Made by a program: the position numbers and the translations under genes. Shown piece after piece: positions 47,910 through 54,643 of a DNA stretch of 54,643 nucleotides. Position 1 is the stretch's first letter, and each line of letters opens with the position of its first letter. The notes beneath the pieces were generated by a model that did no database searches, had not been told where the DNA came from, and was given only the letters and a program-made list of their open reading frames with translations. Origin of the DNA: Lachnospiraceae bacterium (lineage in GTDB: Bacteria; Bacillota; Clostridia; Lachnospirales; Lachnospiraceae). The stretch is from positions 1 through 54,643 of the forward strand of contig JAAWKU010000022.1 in the NCBI GenBank assembly GCA_022797535.1. Reading direction: 5' to 3'.

Positions 47910-49351
47910 CGACTCCGCCGTTTTCTGGCGGACTGGACAATCTGAATCACCAGTGTCAACGCTACCAGAGCCGCCGCTGCCAGCAGGCTCAGCAAAAGGA
48001 AATCCTGAATCCGGACTTCCCTGCCGGATTCCTCTTCCGAAGCGGCCTTCTCATGCTCCCCCAGCCAGCCCTGGGGCTGAGAGGATACCGCAGAATCGGG
48101 ATTTACCGCTGTGCCCGCGGCTTCCACACTCTCCGGCTCCTCCTGGACAGGTCTGCGGAAAACGCCGTACCCCTCCAGGATATTGCTTTCTGATGTGGCT
48201 TCATATTGGTTGTAGGCTTTCACCCGTATTCGGGGAATGATTCCCTCGGGAATCTCCAGCGTTACCTGAAACAGATCCTGGTATTCTCCCGTGAGGGTAT
48301 CGCTGCCCGGCCAGGGCTGCCTGGGAGAATAGGTGAGTCCCCCGTCCAGGCTATAGGCATAGTACATCAGAGGGCTGTCATAATCCGCCGCCACGATCTG
48401 CACCGTGGCCTGCATGCCCTCATAGTCCTGGGACACCTGTTCCACAACGCAGATCTCCGGTGAAGTGGTATCAATCAGGGTGGAAGGGACCACCTTGCCC
48501 GTATCCATCGCATATACTTCCCGCAAAAAGGGATCTTCCGGTCCGCCGCTGAAGTCCACCCCCAGGCTGCTGCTGGAGAGGCCCAAAAACCGGGCGATGG
48601 CGTCCGCATCCTCCTGGCCGAAAGCCTCCAGCTTCTCCGGGCTGTCACAGTAGGGATAGTCACGCACCTCATCCACATGGCAGTGCTCAATGATCACAGA
48701 TGGTATTCCCAGCGCCGATGACTCCCGGATGATGCCGTAATAGTCCGTGCCCTTATCGTTCCTGCGGGTCTTGACGCCCCGGATGAACAGGCCCTTCTCC
48801 CGAAGACTTGTGAGCAGGGTACAGCCGAACTGGTAGCCGTAGGCATTGTAGGGAGATTCCAGGGGAACCCATACCTCCGCTCCGAACAATTCATGGCTCT
48901 CCGAGGCATTGTAGTGTATGCTGAACAGAAAATCGGCCTCCACGGCCTGAGCGAAAGCCGCCCGCTGAGCCAGGGTCAGCCTGGTGTCATCCATTCGGGT
49001 CAGATACACTGTGACCCCATCGTATTGGGTCAGCCTTTCATATAGGGCCAGAGCCGTGGCCAGGTTCATCTCTTTCTCACAAAAACCGTTTTCCTTGGTT
49101 CCCTCGTTGTCCCCACCATGTCCGGGATCAATCACCACCACAATGCCGTCCTCCTGCTGTAGAAAATCAGGGGCCGCCTGAACAGACGACAGCGAAACAG
49201 GCTGCGAGAACACTGTCAACAGCCCGGCCAACAGAAGCAGGACGGTGAAAATCTTTCCACGGGCATAGCTTATAAGGCGGGCATGGCTTATAAGGTTAGA
49301 AAAACCGGTTTCCCTTTGAAACCGGTTTTGTTTTCTTCTGTAACTACTCAT
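47891..49351 (-). CDS. N-acetylmuramoyl-L-alanine amidase (Amidase_3), membrane-bound
   Basis: An N-terminal signal/anchor segment (IFTVLLLLAGLLTVFS) leads to the zinc amidase domain with VVVIDPGHGGDNEG (first His), KEMNLATALALYERL, LFSIHYNAS (second His) and IPSVIIEHCHVDEV. A beta-rich domain (about residues 290-420) and a C-terminal membrane segment with a basic tail (LLLSLLAAAALVALTLVIQI, then RKRRSRYNRKK) follow. The enzyme cuts the bond between MurNAc and the stem peptide. ATG at 49351 overlaps the stop of the upstream gene. Confidence 0.88.
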   Translation of the reverse strand: MSSYRRKQNRFQRETGFSNLISHARLISYARGKIFTVLLLLAGLLTVFSQPVSLSSVQAAPDFLQQEDGIVVVIDPGHGGDNEGTKENGFCEKEMNLATALALYERLTQYDGVTVYLTRMDDTRLTLAQRAAFAQAVEADFLFSIHYNASESHELFGAEVWVPLESPYNAYGYQFGCTLLTSLREKGLFIRGVKTRRNDKGTDYYGIIRESSALGIPSVIIEHCHVDEVRDYPYCDSPEKLEAFGQEDADAIARFLGLSSSSLGVDFSGGPEDPFLREVYAMDTGKVVPSTLIDTTSPEICVVEQVSQDYEGMQATVQIVAADYDSPLMYYAYSLDGGLTYSPRQPWPGSDTLTGEYQDLFQVTLEIPEGIIPRIRVKAYNQYEATSESNILEGYGVFRRPVQEEPESVEAAGTAVNPDSAVSSQPQGWLGEHEKAASEEESGREVRIQDFLLLSLLAAAALVALTLVIQIVQSARKRRSRYNRKK

Positions 49352-49931
49352 CTGCGTCCTCAACATTCCGAAGCTCCACCTCCTCATATTCTTCCGCAGG
49401 ATGCAGTTCGTTTCTGTTAGACTGAATAATGTCCCGGTACTGATTCATGGAGAGAGTAAAGTTCTCATACCCGCTCCTGGCCGACTGGGTGGCCGAGGCG
49501 ATGATGTTTTCCAGATGGGCCAGCATATCGTCCATATACTGCATGGCGGCAGCCCGCACATTGTTGGCCTCTATGGTGGCATTGTCCAGGATATCCTGAG
49601 CCTGCTGGGAAGCCATGGATACCACCTCGTTGGCCTGGGCATAAGCCTGCTGCATGATCTCGTGCTCATTGATCAGTTCATTGGTATGTACGGTGGCTTC
49701 ATTGATCAGCGCCTCCGCCTTGGCCCGGGCATCGTTCAGAATCGCTTCCTTGTTGCTGATGATCTTCTGATACCGTTTGATCTCGTCCGGCGTTTTCATC
49801 CGCAGATCCCGCAACAGTTCGTCTATTTCTTCCTTGTTCACGATGATCTTGGTGCTGGACAGGGGCTGGTATTTGCAACTGTCAATATATTCTTCAATTT
49901 CATCAATAAGCTGTTCAATCCTGCTGCTCAT
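49344..49931 (-). CDS. DivIVA-like / F0F1 subunit B-like coiled-coil protein
   Basis: The 195-residue protein is almost entirely helical: MSSRIEQLIDEIEEYIDSCK, then a long Ala/Glu/Gln-rich coiled coil (ARAKAEALINEATVHTNELI, NEVVSMASQQAQDILDNA). It lacks a membrane segment. Similar proteins in Lachnospiraceae sit beside coaD and are annotated as ATPase or DivIVA-like; a role in septal or polar organisation is inference. It is translationally coupled to the amidase. Confidence 0.8.
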   Translation of the reverse strand: MSSRIEQLIDEIEEYIDSCKYQPLSSTKIIVNKEEIDELLRDLRMKTPDEIKRYQKIISNKEAILNDARAKAEALINEATVHTNELINEHEIMQQAYAQANEVVSMASQQAQDILDNATIEANNVRAAAMQYMDDMLAHLENIIASATQSARSGYENFTLSMNQYRDIIQSNRNELHPAEEYEEVELRNVEDADE

Positions 49932-49984
49932 GTAATCCTCCCTGCCTGTGGCATCCCTTGCCTGTTCCGGCCTTTGTGGACCAG

Positions 49985-50470
49985 TCAGCGGTAACCATAT
50001 TTTCGATAAATCAGTTCAGCCTCCCATTCGGGAACACACTGGGAGATATCCCCGTTGAAGCTGGCAAATTCTTTCACACTGGTGGAACTCAAATACGCAT
50101 ACTCCAGACTGGTGGTGAGGAATATGGTGTCCAGCGCATCCTTGGACATCTGGCGGTTGGCCTGAGCGATCTGCAGTTCATACTCAAAGTCCGTGATGGC
50201 ACGCAGCCCTCTGACGGCGATATGGAAGCCGTTCTCCCGGCAATAGTCGATTAGCAGCCCGCTGAAGCTGGAAATCTTCACATTAGGCAGTTCCAAGGTT
50301 GCTTTCTCTAATATATTAACACGTTCTTCCACAGAAAACAACGGTGTCTTTTGCGTATTATTCAAAACTGCCACGGTTAATTCGTCAAACATGGGGGCCG
50401 CGCGCCTGATAATATCCAGATGGCCCAGTGTCATGGGGTCAAAACTGCCCGGGTATACTGCTCTTTTCAT
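49985..50470 (-). CDS. coaD: Phosphopantetheine adenylyltransferase
   Basis: CoaD makes dephospho-CoA from 4'-phosphopantetheine and ATP. The 161-residue protein begins [20 protein letters not shown] (the TxGH nucleotidyltransferase motif) and has [20 protein letters not shown] and [15 protein letters not shown] near the end. Upstream rsmD is its usual partner, here separated by an inserted element. Confidence 0.97.
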   Translation of the reverse strand: MKRAVYPGSFDPMTLGHLDIIRRAAPMFDELTVAVLNNTQKTPLFSVEERVNILEKATLELPNVKISSFSGLLIDYCRENGFHIAVRGLRAITDFEYELQIAQANRQMSKDALDTIFLTTSLEYAYLSSTSVKEFASFNGDISQCVPEWEAELIYRKYGYR

Positions 50471-50510
50471 AGTTGGTATTCAACCTTTCCTCTCACTTTG
50501 TCTTTTTCAG

Positions 50511-50730
50511 CAGACAATTGTGAAACTACTTTTTCGGGTATCGAATTGTGCAGATTTATATTCCATTATGCAGGCCCTCTCTCATCGCCGGTACTTAGAT
50601 GCCGTATTTTGGCATCTTATGTACCGCTGCGATGAGAACGAAGCAAAAGCGTGCCTGCGATGGAAGATACGATGGAAGATACAATTTGCACAATGGCCCC
50701 TTCATAGTAACTGCGTTTCACAAGCCTACA
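50511..50730. mobile_element. MITE-like element with internal long hairpin and 10-bp target duplication
   Basis: A perfect 10-bp direct repeat TCTTTTTCAG (50501-50510 and 50731-50740) flanks 220 bp whose ends are inverted: CAATTGTGAAAC on the left and GTTTCACAAGCCTA on the right, sharing TTGTGAAAC. Inside, ATTGTGCA (50545-50552) and TGCACAAT (50688-50695) are again inverted. A central hairpin (50580-50637) pairs about 22 bases, with arms beginning TCTCATCGC and ending GCGATGAGA. The element supplies the rsmD stop codon (TAG at 50728-50726). Confidence 0.78.
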
Positions 50731-51274
50731 TCTTTTTCAGAAAAACGTGCTTATTGGTCTTGTAGATTTTCTCCCGGATAACAGAGAAGCCCAGTTCCGC
50801 TGCGTAATCCATGTGGGTATCCAGGGAGGCTTCCGTTACAATCAGGGTATCACCTGTTATATAACGCATGTTCCGCAACGCCTCCAGCACCCGCCGCTCC
50901 TGTTCCTGCCCATAGGGCGGATCCATAAAGAGGATGTCCACCGCCTGCTCCGTAATACTGGTCAGGGCCGCCACCGCATCCTGCTTTAAGACCATGGCCC
51001 GATCCTGGAACCGGGTAAATTCCAGATTGTCCATCAGGCAGCTTAACGGCTCTCTGGCATTCTCCACAAAATACGCTTTCCTGGCGCCGCGGCTTAAAGC
51101 CTCTATGCCGATGCCGCCGCTGCCGCAAAACAGATCCACGAAAACACTGCCCGGAATATCCTGTTGCAGAATATTGAAAAGCGTCTCCTTGATTCTGTCT
51201 GTGGTGGGCCTGGTTTCCTGGCCCCGGGGAGTCTTTAAGGGCAGACTCCTTGCCGTTCCCGCTATTACCCGCAT
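50726..51274 (-). CDS. rsmD: 16S rRNA (guanine-966-N2)-methyltransferase
   Basis: The 182-residue SAM-dependent enzyme has MRVIAGTARSLPLKTPRG, GSVFVDLFCGSGGIGIEALS (SAM motif I) and the catalytic ILFMDPPYGQ (NPPY-type motif). The coding sequence runs into the inserted element, whose first bases give the terminal Met codon and stop; normal residues YKTNKHVFLKK precede it, so little or nothing is lost. Confidence 0.95.
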   Translation of the reverse strand: MRVIAGTARSLPLKTPRGQETRPTTDRIKETLFNILQQDIPGSVFVDLFCGSGGIGIEALSRGARKAYFVENAREPLSCLMDNLEFTRFQDRAMVLKQDAVAALTSITEQAVDILFMDPPYGQEQERRVLEALRNMRYITGDTLIVTEASLDTHMDYAAELGFSVIREKIYKTNKHVFLKKM

Positions 51275-51350
51275 CTCTTCCCCCTGTTCCCAATATCCCT
51301 TTATACCGCAATACCTGTGTCACATTTTTCTCATATTACGCCCGGACTTT

Positions 51351-53594
51351 TTACGCCCGCACTTTTACACCTTTTGTGTCCCGCCGGCCCAGCTTCAGGC
51401 TGTTTAGCACCAGATTCCTGCTTTTGTACTGGATGGACGCTTCCATGGCGTTCTGTGTATAGTATACACCTTCCACCAGGTCTTTGTCACCCAGTTTCAT
51501 ACCCCGCACGCCCACGGCTCCTTTTTTCTTCTCCGGGACCTCCTCCAGGGCAAATCTGAGAAAATACCCTTCCTGGGTCTGGAGCACCACATGCTTCTGT
51601 TCGTGGAGACAGACAATGCTGACTATGCTGTCGCCATCCTGCAGTTTGGTGGAAGCCACGGTGCGCTTGCTCACATCAAACTCGCCGCCGTCCACCACCT
51701 TCATCATGGACTGGGCAGTGACGAACAGCACTCTGCACAGGTTCAGTTCCGTCTGGCTGGTGAGGAACACGATCCGCTCCCTGTCTGAACTGTAATTGCT
51801 CACATTGTCAATGGGCACGCCCTTGTCCCGGAATTTTCCGAAGGGCAGATCCATGACCTTGATGGTATGAAGCTGACCGATATCCGTAAACAGGCATATT
51901 TTTCCGGTATTTTTGCATTTGAAGATATATTTGTTCTCTCCCTCCGCCGCCTCCCTGTTACGCTCGTAGGTGGCCATGTCAATGGTCTTGGCATAACCGA
52001 AGCGGTCCATCAGGAACATAATCTCCATCTCCTCAATCTCTTTCTCCTTATAGACGGCTTCCTGAGCGTTTTCAATGGAGGTGCGGCGTCTGCGTCCATA
52101 TTCCCGTTTGATCTCTTCCAGCTCGTTCATGATCACCTGGGCCATGGAATCCCTGCGGGCCAGGATATCCTCATAGCGATAGATATTGGCCATGGTCTCC
52201 TCGTGTTCGTTGATCAGAGCTTCAATCTCCAGCCCGATCAGCTTGTACAGACGCATTTCCAGGATGGCGTTCGCCTGCTTTTCAGAGAACATGAGCTGGG
52301 CCGCCATGATCTTAGACTCCTTAGACTTAAACTTAATGCCCTCCACCTTGCCGTTTACCAGGCAGTCCTTTGCCATGGCCCGATCCTTGGAACCCCGCAG
52401 GATCTCGATGATCAGGTCGATCACATTGCAGGCCTTGATCAGCCCCTCCTGTACCTCCCTGCGGTCCATTTCTCTGGCCAGCAGGTTGGTGTATTTCCGG
52501 GTGGCCACTTCATATTGAAAATCAACCACCGCCTTCAGAACCGCCTTTAACCCCAGGGTCTCCGGCCTGCCATTGTAAATTGCCAGCATATTCACGCCAA
52601 AAGTGTCTTCCAGACGGGTCTTTTTGTAGAGCAGATTCACAAAGTTTTCCGGGTCCGCGTCCTTGCGCAGTTCAATGACAATCCGAATGCCCTCCTTGGA
52701 GGACTGGTTGGAGATGTCCACAATATCCTGGGTTTTCTTGCTCTCCGCCAGCGCCGCCACATCCATCAGGAATTTAGAGATGTTCATACCGATCATGGGA
52801 TAGGGGATCTCGGTGATCACCACATTGATCTTGCCCCCTTTGGACCTTTCAAATTCCACTTTTCCCCGGATCTTGATTTTGCCCGTGCCGGTCTCGTAGA
52901 TCTCCAGGAGTTCGTCCTTGTTGGTCACGATTCCTCCGGTGGGGAAATCCGGCCCCTTGATATACCGCATCAACTCTCTGGTGGTGATATTCTCGTCCAG
53001 CATATAGGCCTTCATGGCGTCTATGACCTCACCCAGATTGTGAGGCGGGGTGCTGGTGGCCATGCCAACGGCGATGCCTTCGGAACCGTTCACCAGGAAA
53101 TTGGGGATCTTCACGGGCAGCACCGTGGGTTCCTTTTCGGTCTCGTCAAAATTGGGCATGAAGTCCACCACATCCTTGTCCAGATCCGCCAGGAACGCTT
53201 CCTGGGTGATTTTCTGGAGCCTGGCTTCGGTGTAACGCATGGCAGCCGCCCCGTCTCCCTCGATATTGCCGAAGTTGCCGTGGCCATCAATGAGGGGCAT
53301 CCCCTTCTTGAAATCCTGGCTCATGACCACCAGGGAATCATAGATAGAACTGTCCCCATGGGGATGGTATTTACCCATGGTATCGCCCACGATACGGGCG
53401 CTCTTGCGGTAGGGTCTGTCATACCGTATGCCCAGTTCGTGCATATCATAGAGGGTTCTGCGCTGTACAGGTTTCAAGCCATCCCGCACATCCGGCAGCG
53501 CCCTGGCGATGATCACGCTCATAGCGTAGTCAATGAAGGATTTCTGCATTTCCTCCGAATATTCTGTTCTGATGATTCTGCTGTTGTCTTCCAT
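51351..53594 (-). CDS. parC: DNA topoisomerase IV subunit A (GyrA/ParC family)
   Basis: The 747-residue subunit breaks and rejoins DNA. The active-site Tyr is in [11 protein letters not shown]. The quinolone-determining region reads [14 protein letters not shown], with the Ser and acidic residue of sensitive enzymes. The C-terminal beta-pinwheel repeats are present, but I see no QRRGGKG GyrA box (only [10 protein letters not shown]), so ParC is more likely than GyrA. A ParE-like gene lies upstream. ATG at 53594 has GAGGG upstream. Confidence 0.87.
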   Translation of the reverse strand: MEDNSRIIRTEYSEEMQKSFIDYAMSVIIARALPDVRDGLKPVQRRTLYDMHELGIRYDRPYRKSARIVGDTMGKYHPHGDSSIYDSLVVMSQDFKKGMPLIDGHGNFGNIEGDGAAAMRYTEARLQKITQEAFLADLDKDVVDFMPNFDETEKEPTVLPVKIPNFLVNGSEGIAVGMATSTPPHNLGEVIDAMKAYMLDENITTRELMRYIKGPDFPTGGIVTNKDELLEIYETGTGKIKIRGKVEFERSKGGKINVVITEIPYPMIGMNISKFLMDVAALAESKKTQDIVDISNQSSKEGIRIVIELRKDADPENFVNLLYKKTRLEDTFGVNMLAIYNGRPETLGLKAVLKAVVDFQYEVATRKYTNLLAREMDRREVQEGLIKACNVIDLIIEILRGSKDRAMAKDCLVNGKVEGIKFKSKESKIMAAQLMFSEKQANAILEMRLYKLIGLEIEALINEHEETMANIYRYEDILARRDSMAQVIMNELEEIKREYGRRRRTSIENAQEAVYKEKEIEEMEIMFLMDRFGYAKTIDMATYERNREAAEGENKYIFKCKNTGKICLFTDIGQLHTIKVMDLPFGKFRDKGVPIDNVSNYSSDRERIVFLTSQTELNLCRVLFVTAQSMMKVVDGGEFDVSKRTVASTKLQDGDSIVSIVCLHEQKHVVLQTQEGYFLRFALEEVPEKKKGAVGVRGMKLGDKDLVEGVYYTQNAMEASIQYKSRNLVLNSLKLGRRDTKGVKVRA

Positions 53595-53621
53595 TTTGCC
53601 CTCTTTCAAATGATCTGCGTG

Positions 53622-54170
53622 TTATTCTTGTTCCCCGGATCCGCCTGCCTTCAGTCTGTTCACAGCTTCTTCCATGGTGATGCGCCGCGCAAATCTCTCA
53701 GGCCAGATAAAATCGTTATAGTAGTGATAGCAGACATCCCCTTTCATATAGTCGCTGTCAAATGTGGAATTGGCATACTCCGGCACAAAGATCTCATAGC
53801 CGAGATCAAAACCGCTCTTGACGGTAGCATCTATGCAGAAGTTGGTCTGCAGGCCCGCCACCATGATCTGCCGCTGGCACTTTTCAGCCAAATAGTCCGC
53901 CAGCCCTGTGGAACTGTGAAGCGCGCTGTTCACTGTCTTGTCAAAAACGCGCTCTCCCTCTTTGGGGGCAAACTCTTCAAATATCTCAAACTCCTCGTCT
54001 CCCACGGAAAATCCTGTGCCAGGGCCGTCATCATGTCTCACATATGCTACCTCCACACCGTTTTCTCTGGCGGCAGAGAGCAGCGCTTTGACATTTTCCT
54101 TAAATGTTTCAAATGCATATAGCCTTTCGTCGGTTATACCGTTTTGTGTATCAATTACCAGTAAAATCAT
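53622..54170 (-). CDS. Isochorismatase-family cysteine hydrolase
   Basis: The Asp-Lys-Cys triad is visible: MILLVIDTQNGI, RVFDKTVNSALHS and VAGLQTNFCIDATV. The 182-residue protein belongs to the nicotinamidase/isochorismatase-like fold; the substrate cannot be read. I chose ATG at 54170 after GAAGGAAAGACAAAA. It sits between the two topoisomerase subunit genes on the same strand, 27 bp before parC. Confidence 0.87.
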   Translation of the reverse strand: MILLVIDTQNGITDERLYAFETFKENVKALLSAARENGVEVAYVRHDDGPGTGFSVGDEEFEIFEEFAPKEGERVFDKTVNSALHSSTGLADYLAEKCQRQIMVAGLQTNFCIDATVKSGFDLGYEIFVPEYANSTFDSDYMKGDVCYHYYNDFIWPERFARRITMEEAVNRLKAGGSGEQE

Positions 54171-54282
54171 TTTTGTCTTTCCTTCAACAGAGTCATGCCT
54201 ATTATAGCACAGGAATCCTGTATCCACAAACAGAAAAACGCATTCCCACGGTCAGGCCACCGTTAAGGGCTTGCGCGGATGC

Positions 54283-54643
54283 CTACGCATTATAATCCAG
54301 TTCCGCATCCGTGGCATGGTCATATATGAATGCCCGCCGGGGCGGCACATCCGTGCCCATCAGCGTGCTGGTCAGATCCGTGGCCAGCCTCGCGTCCTCA
54401 ATCTCCACCCGCTTCATCATTCGGGTGGCAGGGTCCAGTGTGGTCTCCCACAACTGCTGGGCATCCATCTCGCCCAGACCCTTGTACCGCTGCAGGGTGA
54501 AAGGCCCCTTGTGCCGCTTGCGGTATCTCTCCAACGCCTTGTCGTCGTAGAGATACTCCTCCTTGCCCTTAGAGGGCATGGCTTTGTACAGAGGCGGCAT
54601 GGCCAGATATACATGTCCCTCATAGATCAGTTCCGGCATAAAG
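54283..54643 (-). CDS. parE: Topoisomerase IV subunit B (ParE/GyrB family), C-terminal part, rest outside window
   Basis: Only about 119 C-terminal residues are in the window. They belong to the TOPRIM and tail of GyrB/ParE: HVYLAMPPLYKAMPSKGKEE, RYKGLGEMDAQQLWETT, then RRAFIYDHATDAELDYNA. The frame is open to the window end. Position upstream of the ParC-like gene supports ParE. Confidence 0.88.
   Translation of the reverse strand, partial: FMPELIYEGHVYLAMPPLYKAMPSKGKEEYLYDDKALERYRKRHKGPFTLQRYKGLGEMDAQQLWETTLDPATRMMKRVEIEDARLATDLTSTLMGTDVPPRRAFIYDHATDAELDYNA

Noticed and set aside
53040..54122. 360-residue plus-strand ORF opposite parC and the isochorismatase gene
   Set aside because: It crosses two clear genes on the other strand and has no recognisable domain.

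Overview
The window looks like chromosomal DNA of a Gram-positive, probably spore-forming member of the Lachnospiraceae (Clostridia). This is judged from gene content and protein style only: a MinCDE system beside PBP2 and RodA, SepF with a YlmE-type PLP protein, a LexA regulon with a YneA-like inhibitor, short-form HisG plus HisZ, L27 with a Prp-cleaved N-terminus, RecU, a YlbJ-like protein beside rsmD and coaD, and Shine-Dalgarno sequences of the AGGAGG type. No rRNA, tRNA, CRISPR array or intact insertion sequence was seen.

Layout. 1-7.3 kb (+): end of an elongasome and division-site operon (PBP2, minC, minD, minE, rodA, mgsA) followed by a D,D-carboxypeptidase. 7.4-13.7 kb (+): a P-loop protein, an HlyD-like adaptor, ylmE, sepF, aroB, lspA and a RluD-type synthase. 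13.8-19.4 kb (+): a cytidylate-kinase-like gene, then the ribosome and GTPase cluster rplU-prp-rpmA-obg-yhbY-nadD-yqeK-rsfS. 19.4-25.8 kb: a DUF378 protein, lexA divergent from a YneA-like gene across a multi-box SOS control region, a tyrosine recombinase with an apparent internal deletion, ttcA, an AI-2E-family permease, a recombinase fragment, and dtd. 26-36.6 kb (-): thrH, small membrane and lipoprotein genes, GNAT, D-2-hydroxyacid dehydrogenase, NUDIX, RNase G, a DUF2344 protein, a TIGR03960-type radical SAM protein and a small membrane protein. 36.9-42 kb (-): histidine genes hisZ-hisG-[GNAT]-hisD-hisB-hisI. 42-54.6 kb (mostly -): recU, pseudouridine synthases, SDR, HAD phosphatase, a ylbJ-like gene (+), amidase, coiled-coil protein, coaD, rsmD, topoisomerase IV subunit A, isochorismatase family hydrolase and the end of subunit B.

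The ordinary genes are core housekeeping functions: wall elongation and septum placement, ribosome assembly, SOS response, histidine synthesis and chromosome decatenation. The unusual part is what lies between them. (1) Three intergenic insertions flanked by perfect 10-13 bp direct repeats share a terminal motif of the type AGGYRATTGYGAAACT, and each abuts or overlaps the stop codon of the gene upstream. They look like a MITE-like family. (2) A fourth element, with 22-bp imperfect terminal inverted repeats, sits in the his operon. (3) Several genes carry tandem repeats directly upstream or inside: 18 bp x 19 before aroB, 49 bp x 3 copying the nadD translation start, 17 bp units in the YneA-like leader, 43 bp x 8 between two genes, and a 24-bp coding repeat in the DUF2344 protein. 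Coordinates and starts were read by eye. No database search, alignment or folding program was run.
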